Shown one piece after another: positions 1 to 6,877 of a stretch of 22,961 nt of DNA. The stretch is from assembly GCA_963542545.1 (NCBI GenBank), contig CAUTWO010000009.1:1-22961 (forward strand), given 5' to 3'. The stretch is from CALISC01 sp963542545. GTDB taxonomy: Bacteria > Bacillota_I > Bacilli_A > Acholeplasmatales > Acholeplasmataceae. The first letter of the stretch is position 1. Every line of letters begins with the position of its first letter. Both the position numbers and the translations under genes were made by a program. The notes below the pieces were generated by a model. That model saw only the letters and a list, made by a program, of their open reading frames with translations. It was not told the DNA's origin and did not search any database.

Positions 1-104
1 TTTAACAAGGCTTTTTAGTGATTTTAAGTGTAACAACTATTTTCTATTTTCATTAAGGACGAAGTAACTTAAGCATGGAACTTTTGAAGTTTTAATACAA
101 AAAT

Positions 105-140
105 ATTAAAAAAGCTTTTAAGAAAATATCCTTAAAAGCT
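105..140 (-). terminator. Rho-independent terminator of the ECF/CydDC operon
   Basis: Read on the minus strand, a perfect 10-bp stem (plus-strand arms AGCTTTTAAG at 113-122 and CTTAAAAGCT at 131-140, 8-nt loop) is followed by six T residues and an AT-rich tail. It lies about 25 bases past the stop codon of the last transporter gene. The stem is AT-rich, so strength may be moderate. I see no gene in bases 1-104. Confidence 0.75.
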
Positions 141-164
141 ATACTTAATCAATATTATTGTTTT

Positions 165-1505
165 CTATTTTGTATTTGGTTTAGAAATTACAACTTTATC
201 AACTTTAAAATATGCCTTGACTCTAGGGTCATGTGTAATTATTAAGGTTGCTGCTTGGTAGGTATTGATGTAGTCAGCAACTGCTTTGCAGATTGTAAAA
301 CAAAGATCATCATCAAGTCCAGAAGTAGGTTCGTCTAAAAGTAGAAATTTAGGTTCTTTGGCTAATGCCAAAAGCAAACCTAGTCTTTGTTGCTCACCGT
401 GCGAAAGCGTAAAGGGGTGCTGATTTAACTTATCGTTTAGACCAAATTCAAAAAGCAATTTATTAACTAAAGATTGGTTTTTAACTTTAGTCAGTTCCAT
501 TACTACTTTGTTTTCAGAAAACATATAGCGAACGTCGTGTGGTAGATAACTGACGTGTTTTTTTATTTTTTTTAAGTTTTTATATTTACGTTTATTTAAA
601 TAAACTTCTATTTTGCTGGGTTTGTTAATTTTTAAATTACCAAGTAGTAAATTAAAAATTGTGGTTTTACCACTTCCGTTTTCACCCGTTATTAGTTTAA
701 GTTCACCTTTGTTTAAGTCAAGTGCTTTAAGTAAAAAAATAAAGTCTGAGCCTAACTTAACAGATAAGTTTTTAGCACTTAACGCGATATCTTTTAAAGG
801 TTTATTTGTAGCAAGCGGTTTAATTTTTGAAAAACACGAGAAATCAAACTTCTTAAGTTCTCCGTTTTTTAATACAAAATTGTTGGCAGTTAAGTATCTG
901 AGTAAACAAGTACGGTGTTCAAAAATAATTACAGTTTTACCTGCTTTTTTCAAATGATTTAATTTTGTAAAAAACTCAAGGACTTTTTTTCTGTCTAAAT
1001 TAGCCAAAGGTTCGTCGTAAATATAGATTTGTTTATCAGTATCTAAGTTTGCGTAAATCTCTAAAATCTGCTTTTCACCTGCAGACAAAGTAAAAACATC
1101 CTGGTTTTTTAAATTAAAATGATTCAAGAAACTATCAAAACTTTCTTGAGTTTTTGTGTTTGAAAGTCCTTTGTTTAATAAAGGAAAAGAGTATTCATAT
1201 ACGGTTTTTGGAAAGAAAAACTGATCTTGTGGATTTTGCATAACTGCAGAAACCATACTAAAGTAGTTATCTGTGCTAATTGCTTGAATGTCTGTGTGGT
1301 TTAAAGCAATTTCGCCTTTTTGCGCAAATTCGTGAGTTTTTCCAATATTTTTTAAAATTGCGTTTAACATGGTAGTTTTGCCAGAGCCAGAGTGGCCAAA
1401 TATACAGTAAATTTCGCCTGGCAAAAAATCTATGTTAATATCTTTTAAAATTACTCTATTGTTTTCTTTTAAAGTAAGTGTATAGTTTTTAAAAGATAAA
1501 AGCAT
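165..1505 (-). CDS. Energy-coupling factor (ECF) transporter ATPase, two ABC domains fused
   Basis: This is the motor of an ECF-type vitamin/micronutrient importer, with both nucleotide-binding domains in one chain as in YkoD-type proteins. Domain 1 has Walker A GHSGSGKTT (37-45), an ECF-style Q-loop with Gln90, signature LSAGEKQ (140-146), Walker B YIYDEP (161-166) and switch His197. Domain 2 has Walker A GENGSGKTT (274-282), signature LSHGEQQ (367-373), Walker B LLLDEP (388-393) and His425. In domain 2 the usual Q-loop glutamine appears to be His323 (sequence YLPHD), so the two sites may be unequal. The length of 446 fits a double ATPase. The start ATG overlaps the end of ecfT by 17 bases, indicating translational coupling. 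It is the last gene of the operon and is followed by a terminator. The family is clear; the substrate is set by the S component and is unknown. Confidence 0.9.
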   Translation of the reverse strand: MLLSFKNYTLTLKENNRVILKDINIDFLPGEIYCIFGHSGSGKTTMLNAILKNIGKTHEFAQKGEIALNHTDIQAISTDNYFSMVSAVMQNPQDQFFFPKTVYEYSFPLLNKGLSNTKTQESFDSFLNHFNLKNQDVFTLSAGEKQILEIYANLDTDKQIYIYDEPLANLDRKKVLEFFTKLNHLKKAGKTVIIFEHRTCLLRYLTANNFVLKNGELKKFDFSCFSKIKPLATNKPLKDIALSAKNLSVKLGSDFIFLLKALDLNKGELKLITGENGSGKTTIFNLLLGNLKINKPSKIEVYLNKRKYKNLKKIKKHVSYLPHDVRYMFSENKVVMELTKVKNQSLVNKLLFEFGLNDKLNQHPFTLSHGEQQRLGLLLALAKEPKFLLLDEPTSGLDDDLCFTICKAVADYINTYQAATLIITHDPRVKAYFKVDKVVISKPNTK

Positions 1506-2166
1506 ACAAGGCTACTCCTGTAAAACTTACAAAACTAATTAAAATAAAAGATATGTTTTTAACTAAAGACTTAAGGTATGTCGGCAAAACAAGTTGTCTT
1601 GATTTATTTAAATTAAAGTTTTTTAAAGTTGCAGCTAAAGTCAGCATTTCAGTAATCTCAAATGCTCTGACTAAAACTGGTACAACTAGACCTCTAAACT
1701 TTTGATAAAGTGTTTTTTTAGTGTTGCCAACATATCTCTTTACTTGCATGTTGTGTCTAAACTCGTGCATAAAAACTGGCAAAAAAGTAAACATCACGCA
1801 AACTCCTAAAATAAATTCGCGAGAAACCTTTAGTTTAATTAAAAGTTCAGTTAAATAACTAAGGTCAAGTCCGCTCATTAAAATGTATGCCAAAAATGCA
1901 GCAAAAAAACGCACTAATGCAGAATATGTTTGTTCTACACTTTTGGTCTGTAGCCAAAAAACTGCTAAAACTATTGCTGTAAAAATTAAAAAACTTGGTA
2001 ATTTTTGAGCCAAAGCATCTGCAAAGCCAAAGGACGTTAGAATTATTAAACTTACTAAAATAAAAAAAGTTTTAGCCTTGGTTTCGGCTAAAACCAAGCC
2101 TAGGCTAAAAATTAAAATAGAGTTTAAAAGTAAAACAAGGGGATTTAGTTTACTCAACAAAGTCAT
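1489..2166 (-). CDS. ecfT: ECF transporter transmembrane coupling protein EcfT
   Basis: This integral membrane protein couples ATP hydrolysis by the fused ATPase to toppling of the S component. It has 225 residues with hydrophobic segments near 8-27, 32-48, 57-72, 84-100, 117-133 and 203-224, and a long cytoplasmic helical region (about 134-200) that in EcfT proteins docks on the ATPase. The two short Ala-Arg-Gly-type coupling motifs of the family are only weakly kept: the equivalents appear to be QVKRYVG (141-147) and ATLKNF (179-184), where the second has lost its Arg-Gly. It overlaps both neighbours by 17 bases, so the S, T and A components are tightly coupled. Assignment rests on topology, the P-x-L-x-R-A-x-E helix near 163-170, and gene order. 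Confidence 0.85.
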   Translation of the reverse strand: MTLLSKLNPLVLLLNSILIFSLGLVLAETKAKTFFILVSLIILTSFGFADALAQKLPSFLIFTAIVLAVFWLQTKSVEQTYSALVRFFAAFLAYILMSGLDLSYLTELLIKLKVSREFILGVCVMFTFLPVFMHEFRHNMQVKRYVGNTKKTLYQKFRGLVVPVLVRAFEITEMLTLAATLKNFNLNKSRQLVLPTYLKSLVKNISFILISFVSFTGVALYAFIF

Positions 2167-2773
2167 TGAGTTTAAGTAATTTATGGTTTCTAAACTCTTT
2201 TGCGATTATAAATCCAAGTCCCGCACCGATAATTGCCAAAACTACAGTAAATGAAATTATTAAACTAATGTTTAAAGTGCTGCCAACAATAATGGTGTTA
2301 TTAGCATTTCCTGAAAATAAGCGCATGTAGAACCATTGCGCAGGAGTTTGCAGTGGTACAAACAAAGCACTGGCTATGAGTTTAGGGGTAGTTTTTCGGT
2401 AGTTTTTAAAAATAATTAAGCAAATTATTTCTAAAATTAGTGCAGGAATTATAAACGAAAACAGCATTACTGGGCGAAAAGCCAAAGGAATTCCAAGCAT
2501 TAAACTAAGCAGCAAAAGAGTGCCAGGTTTGCGAACCTTGTAAAGCACAATGTAGATTAAAAAGCCATAAGGAAAGGCAAAACCAATGGCTTTAGCGCCA
2601 AAAATTTTAACTGCGTGCAGAGGAAAAAGTAGTCCACCGATTGCCAGCATAATAGCAGCAGAGATACCAATAAAAATAAAGTCTGCTAAAGTAAAACCAA
2701 AAAAACCATCGGCTTTTGGTAGAAGTGTGTAGAAACTTCTGCCTGGTTTTCCAAAAATCTTATTTTTTTCCAT
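2150..2773 (-). CDS. ECF transporter substrate-binding S component (MptD/Trep_Strep-like)
   Basis: This is a membrane substrate-capture subunit of the ECF importer. Its 207 residues show about six hydrophobic helices (roughly 28-50, 62-79, 84-97, 101-123, 130-150, 168-192) after a short basic N-terminus, the usual size and topology of S components. It resembles the MptD/Trep_Strep group, whose substrates are mostly unassigned. It lies 25 bases downstream of cydC and overlaps ecfT by 17 bases, so it is a dedicated (group I) S component with its own T and A partners. Possible ligands include a tetrapyrrole such as heme or cobalamin, or a thiamine precursor; the cydDC linkage favours a tetrapyrrole, but this is inference. 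Ribosome-binding-site sequence AGAGGTAAATATTC precedes the ATG. Confidence 0.75.
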   Translation of the reverse strand: MEKNKIFGKPGRSFYTLLPKADGFFGFTLADFIFIGISAAIMLAIGGLLFPLHAVKIFGAKAIGFAFPYGFLIYIVLYKVRKPGTLLLLSLMLGIPLAFRPVMLFSFIIPALILEIICLIIFKNYRKTTPKLIASALFVPLQTPAQWFYMRLFSGNANNTIIVGSTLNISLIISFTVVLAIIGAGLGFIIAKEFRNHKLLKLNDFVE

Positions 2774-2798
2774 GAATATTTACCTCTATGTTTATATT

Positions 2799-4397
2799 TT
2801 AATTTAAATTGATTATTTTGTCACAAATTAAAAAAGGTTTTGGTTTGTGAGTGATGATTAAAAAAGCGTGAGTTTGTTTTAAGTTAGCAACAATACTTAA
2901 AACATTTTCTTCATTTTCAGGGTCTAAAAATCTAGTAGGTTCATCTAGCACAATTAACCGAGAGTTTCTTAAAATTGCTCTGCAAAGTGCTATTCTAAAC
3001 TTCTCGCCAGTTGAAATATTTAGATGTTCAGGAGTTAGTTCAAGGTCCAGGTTTTCGCCGTGATTTTCAAAAAACTCACCTAGCCCTGCTTGGTAAATTG
3101 CTTGAATTATTTCTTTATCTTGAATTGATTGGTTTCCTAAAGTTAAGTTATATCTAAGGGTGTCTTTAAAAATGTGTTCATCTTGGAATAAAACCGAGAC
3201 ATTTTGGTTTAAAGACTTGGTGTTAATAGAGTTGATGTTGTGTTTGTTGTTAAAAACAATTTCGCCACTAACTGGCTGAACTAGTCCAGAAATTAACTTA
3301 ACTAGTGTTGACTTTCCAACACCCGAGCGGCCAGATACACCAAAGATTTCTCCAACTTTTATTTCAAAAGATAAGTCTTTAATTACCATTTGGTCTGCTT
3401 TATAGCCAAAATTAACTGACTTGAAACAAACGCTTTCAAATGTAAAGTCAGTCTTTCCTACTACCTCATTTTCTTTTGGCATAGCGTACACTTTTTTAAC
3501 TCGCTCATCAGCAGACTGAACTAAGGCGTATTGTTCAAATAAAGTAGACAGACTAAATACTAAAAATAAGGTTAAATAAAATAAAATTGGGGCAAAATAA
3601 CTGGCAAACTCAACCTTAAATATACCTTTGGCAAAATACGCAAGCACTACTGCAAGCAGAGTTGAAAATGCAGTAACAAAAGTTATTTTGCCTTCAATTA
3701 ACAAGTTAAGAAATACATTTTTTTGATTTAACTTAGTAGAATGTTCTTTGATTTCTTCACTTGCTTGTTTAACTCGGCCAAACATGTAAATACTTCTAAG
3801 GGCCGAAGTTTTTAAAAATATTACTTTAGTTAAAGTTTTAAATAAAGACCTGGTTTGCGTGAACTTACTTTGACTTAACTTAAAGAACATAAAGTAAAGC
3901 AGTAAAATTAGTAAATGCGTTGAAAAAATTATTAAAACTAAAAGTGGTGAAATAAAGTAAGACGTGATTAAAACAAACACTTCTAAAATAACTGAAATAA
4001 AGAAAGGTGAGATAGTGTGCGCAAAAAACAACTCAAGAGTTTCAATGTCTTTGGTCAAGACTGTCAAAAAATCACTCTTGTAAGTCTCAGTAAGTAAATC
4101 CAGGCTTGTGTTTTTAAGTTCTTTAAATAAAACAAGGCGGTAGTTTTCCAAAATACGGAATGCTACTAGGTGGTTAAAGTACTGCTCTAGGAACCGAAAG
4201 ACCGGTCTAAGCAGTCCGGCTGTTGGAACTAAAGTGCCTAAAACTGTTAAGGTAGTAAAAGAAAGCGCACTGTATTTAAATAAAATAAACAAAGAAAGGG
4301 CTGCAATTATAAGTACACTCAATTGAGAAAGCACACCAAAACAAACAGCCGCAGTCATTGCCAGCAAATTGTTTTTCAGAAAAACCCGCTTATGCAT
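2799..4397 (-). CDS. cydC: CydC-type ABC transporter half (permease-ATPase)
   Basis: One half of a heterodimeric type IV ABC exporter-fold transporter. The membrane domain covers about residues 1-300 and carries CydC-like features, notably GLLRPVFRFLEQYFNH (61-76) and FRILENYRLVLFKEL (80-94). The ATPase domain has Walker A GRSGVGKST (356-364), Q-loop Gln405, signature ISTGE (461-465; canonical LSGGQ, first Gly replaced by Thr), Walker B LIVLDEP (481-487) and switch His517. CydDC of other bacteria is needed for cytochrome bd assembly and has been linked to thiol and to heme transport. No cydAB genes are in this window. It overlaps cydD by 8 bases and is followed after 25 bases by the ECF S component. 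Subfamily placement is by eye. Confidence 0.82.
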   Translation of the reverse strand: MHKRVFLKNNLLAMTAAVCFGVLSQLSVLIIAALSLFILFKYSALSFTTLTVLGTLVPTAGLLRPVFRFLEQYFNHLVAFRILENYRLVLFKELKNTSLDLLTETYKSDFLTVLTKDIETLELFFAHTISPFFISVILEVFVLITSYFISPLLVLIIFSTHLLILLLYFMFFKLSQSKFTQTRSLFKTLTKVIFLKTSALRSIYMFGRVKQASEEIKEHSTKLNQKNVFLNLLIEGKITFVTAFSTLLAVVLAYFAKGIFKVEFASYFAPILFYLTLFLVFSLSTLFEQYALVQSADERVKKVYAMPKENEVVGKTDFTFESVCFKSVNFGYKADQMVIKDLSFEIKVGEIFGVSGRSGVGKSTLVKLISGLVQPVSGEIVFNNKHNINSINTKSLNQNVSVLFQDEHIFKDTLRYNLTLGNQSIQDKEIIQAIYQAGLGEFFENHGENLDLELTPEHLNISTGEKFRIALCRAILRNSRLIVLDEPTRFLDPENEENVLSIVANLKQTHAFLIITHKPKPFLICDKIINLN

Positions 4398-6039
4398 TTT
4401 TCTTTACCTCTTTATTTTCAAAGTCTAAAACTAATGAGTTTTCAACTTCAGCACTCTCGCGGTGTGAAATTAAGATAACTATCGCTGATTTGGCTTTGTT
4501 TTTAAACATATTTAGAGCCTTAGTCTCATTTTCTTTATCTAGGTTAGTAGTAATTTCGTCAAGTATATAGACATCTTTTTCAATTAAAGAAATTAACGCT
4601 AAATACAGTCTTTGTTTTTCACCACCAGATAAATTAGCCTCGCTTGCGTTGACTAAGTAATCAAGATTTGCACTCAGTTCAGGTAAATCAAACCTTATTA
4701 AGGCCTTTTTAATTAAAGCGGTGTCAGAAACTCCGTGGTTTTTGAAAAACTCTAGAATAGTTTTTCCATATATCGGCTGTTCTGCCGAAATATACATTAG
4801 TTTTTGATAAAAATCAGCATCACTAATTTGAACGATATTTGTTTGATTTAAATAAATTTCGCCTCTTTGTGGCTTTTGGATTTTTGAAGCAAGTTCAGCA
4901 AACGTAGTTTTACCACAACCAGACTTTCCTTTAATTAAATAGAAGTTGGGTTTAGCAAACTTATATGAAAAGTCAGTTAATACTTGGTTGTCTCCGTGCG
5001 CAAAACTTACCTTTTTAAACTCAAGTGATTGAACTGATTCTGAAAACTCTGTGTATTTAATGTCCATTATTTTATTTGTTTGCATATAAACTTGGTTTAA
5101 TTTTTCGTATGCTGAAACTCCCGCCATTGCGGCGTGGAAAGCCGAGCCAAGTTGGCGAAGTGGTACAAAAAACGCTGGTGCTGTTAAACACAAAAATACA
5201 GTTTTTGAGTTTAAAAGTTCATATTTATAGAAGTAAATTCCGTTTTTTCTTAAAATAAGCGGTAAAATTATTTCTAAAAATAATACGAGCGCTGCTGAAA
5301 AATAAGTAACAAAGTCCATAATAAACAGTGATTTTAACTGCATTTTTAAAACTCTCATGGTCTGGACTTTAAAGTCTTTTGCGTTTTGTTTTAATTTAGC
5401 CTCAGCAATTTCTTGGCAATTTGCTAACCTAAGTTCACGCACACCTTTTAAGTTATCTGTATATTTTTCGCCAAGATTTAAATACACTTGCCAGTTTTTC
5501 TTAAAAGTTTTGCGGGCTTTACGATGACTCAAAGCCATCGCAACTGGAATTAAGGGAATGAAAAATAAGAAAATTCCGCCAGCAAAGTAGTTGCCGTTTA
5601 CAAAATAAAGTCCTGACAACAAAAAAATTGAGAAAAACGCTACCACAAAAGAAGGTACAAACTTAGTGAAGTAAATCTCTAGGTGGTCTACCCCTTCTGT
5701 TAAAAGTTGCGTGTATTTAGTTGGATTTTCTGCTATTTTTGGACTTTTAAAGTCAATAATTCTGGCAAAGAAATCTAGTCTAATTCTAGTTTTAACAGTG
5801 CTTGCGGTAATTTGTGCAAACCAAGCTGTGGTCATTTTAATTAAAGCAAACGTTGCTACTGCAACTATCAAACCAATTATGTGAGTAGTGTATATCGTGC
5901 TTTGTTTTAAAAAAAGTTTGGCCAACACGTATAGCGAGACAGTTAGCGACAAAAAACTGAGCGACTTAAAAACTGAAATTAGAAGCAAATTAAGTTTCTC
6001 TGATTTAGTTAAAATTAAAAAAAGTTTAGTTTTGATCAT
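4390..6039 (-). CDS. cydD: CydD-type ABC transporter half (permease-ATPase)
   Basis: Partner of the downstream CydC-like half. The membrane domain (about 1-315) carries the CydD signature region FFVPLRQLGSAFHAAMAG near residues 290-307 and a TEGVDHLEIYF segment near 114-124, both characteristic of CydD. The ATPase has Walker A GKSGCGKTT (371-379), signature LSGGE (470-474), Walker B DVYILDE ending at Glu495, and switch His526. I chose the ATG at 6037-6039: the purine tract AAAGAAAGAG ends five bases upstream, whereas a GTG two codons earlier (6043-6045) would sit directly on the ribosome-binding site. First gene of the five-gene transport operon; a promoter and inverted repeat lie about 100 bases upstream. 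Confidence 0.83.
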   Translation of the reverse strand: MIKTKLFLILTKSEKLNLLLISVFKSLSFLSLTVSLYVLAKLFLKQSTIYTTHIIGLIVAVATFALIKMTTAWFAQITASTVKTRIRLDFFARIIDFKSPKIAENPTKYTQLLTEGVDHLEIYFTKFVPSFVVAFFSIFLLSGLYFVNGNYFAGGIFLFFIPLIPVAMALSHRKARKTFKKNWQVYLNLGEKYTDNLKGVRELRLANCQEIAEAKLKQNAKDFKVQTMRVLKMQLKSLFIMDFVTYFSAALVLFLEIILPLILRKNGIYFYKYELLNSKTVFLCLTAPAFFVPLRQLGSAFHAAMAGVSAYEKLNQVYMQTNKIMDIKYTEFSESVQSLEFKKVSFAHGDNQVLTDFSYKFAKPNFYLIKGKSGCGKTTFAELASKIQKPQRGEIYLNQTNIVQISDADFYQKLMYISAEQPIYGKTILEFFKNHGVSDTALIKKALIRFDLPELSANLDYLVNASEANLSGGEKQRLYLALISLIEKDVYILDEITTNLDKENETKALNMFKNKAKSAIVILISHRESAEVENSLVLDFENKEVKKNA

Positions 6040-6140
6040 AAACACTCTTTCTTTTAAATTGTTTCAAAAATTAAAAAAGGATTTGTAAACGTTTTATGTG
6101 ATATGGACGTATGAGCATATGAAATCCAAAAAAGTCTTTT

Positions 6141-6170
6141 ATTAACGAAAATGTAATTTAGAAATGTCAA
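6141..6170 (-). promoter_or_regulatory. Putative promoter of the cydDC-ECF operon
   Basis: On the minus strand a perfect -35 hexamer TTGACA (plus 6165-6170) is followed after 18 bases by GTTAAT (plus 6141-6146) as the best -10 candidate. The -35 is excellent, the -10 mediocre. It would give a 5' leader of roughly 95 bases before cydD. The rest of the 249-base gap 6046-6294 is AT-rich and I see no gene or strong terminator in it. Confidence 0.5.
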
Positions 6171-6178
6171 AATTTCTA
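6159..6178. promoter_or_regulatory. Inverted repeat overlapping the -35 box (putative operator)
   Basis: TAGAAAT (6159-6165) and ATTTCTA (6172-6178) form a perfect 7-bp inverted repeat separated by 6 bases, and the -35 box TTGACA lies inside it. The position is ideal for a dimeric repressor controlling the transporter operon. The sequence does not match a standard Fur box, and I cannot name the regulator. Confidence 0.4.
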
Positions 6179-6294
6179 GAAACAAATTCGTCAAAATCAG
6201 TTATAAAATTCTTTCAAGTTTGTATAATTTTAAAATAGTACAACACGAGACCTAGCTAAAAGCTTTTTTATCTTCATAGATACTACAAACGGAG

Positions 6295-6876
6295 CTATCG
6301 CCAAAAGTTTAAAAGTGTTTTAAATAAAGCATATAATATTAAATTAAATATAAGAATTTTATACTTTGGGTCTGAAGTGTCTTCTGGAAAAGGTTCGGAA
6401 CAATCAAAAAAATGCGGATTAGTTTCTAGTATTTTTTCAATGCTTTCTTCTATGTATTCACTAGATTCTTCTTCTTTTTTGCGGCATTTCGAGTCTATGC
6501 GGATGCGATAGTTGTTTACTAATAAAAAAAATACCAACTTTAAAACGCCATATCCTTTTATAAAATATTGGAAAAAGGAATATTTAGATAAAAATATAAA
6601 CAAGATATTAGAAATAATATCTGAAAGCATATTAAAAATAAAAAAATATGAAATATAACGTGTTTTAGGCTTCAGAGCATTATTTTCTTTAAAAAATAGG
6701 TTTTCTTTTAATAATCTACCCGCTAAAAACGAATAAGAGCGAGTAAATGCTCTTTTTATTATTAAATAAATAAATAAATAAATAATAATACTTGCTGTCA
6801 ACGAGAAAAACAATGCGTCTGTTTCTTTTAATCTAAGAATTTCCCATATGCTATCAACTGAATTATATAAAATCAT
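6295..6876 (-). CDS. Small four-helix membrane protein, candidate immunity protein for the RHS protein
   Basis: I do not recognise a family. The 193-residue protein has hydrophobic segments at about 21-41, 74-97, 101-121 and 172-190, with an acidic, Glu-rich hydrophilic stretch (134-170) between the third and fourth. Its ATG starts one base after the RHS stop codon and has no clear ribosome-binding site of its own, so it is probably translated by coupling to the RHS gene. A small, orphan, directly downstream gene is the classic place for an immunity gene in polymorphic toxin loci, and membrane immunity proteins often guard against pore-forming or membrane-acting toxins. The gene is visibly more AT-rich than its neighbours and contains five TAAA units in the first membrane helix. 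The immunity role is inferred from context only. Confidence 0.6.
   Translation of the reverse strand: MILYNSVDSIWEILRLKETDALFFSLTASIIIYLFIYLIIKRAFTRSYSFLAGRLLKENLFFKENNALKPKTRYISYFFIFNMLSDIISNILFIFLSKYSFFQYFIKGYGVLKLVFFLLVNNYRIRIDSKCRKKEEESSEYIEESIEKILETNPHFFDCSEPFPEDTSDPKYKILIFNLILYALFKTLLNFWR
6763..6782. repeat. Tetranucleotide microsatellite (TAAA)5 inside the candidate immunity gene
   Basis: Five consecutive TAAA units on the plus strand, followed by TAATAATA. They encode residues 31-38 in the first membrane helix of the small membrane protein. Gain or loss of one unit would shift the reading frame. Confidence 0.85.
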
Positions 6877-6877
6877 A

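Noticed and set aside
613..957. 114-residue plus-strand open frame opposite the ECF ATPase
   Set aside because: Shadow of the ATPase gene, with no ribosome-binding site.
6251..6270. AGCTAAAAGCT followed by T residues as a terminator
   Set aside because: Only a 4-bp stem with a 3-base loop, and its T run is on the plus strand while neighbouring genes are on the minus strand.
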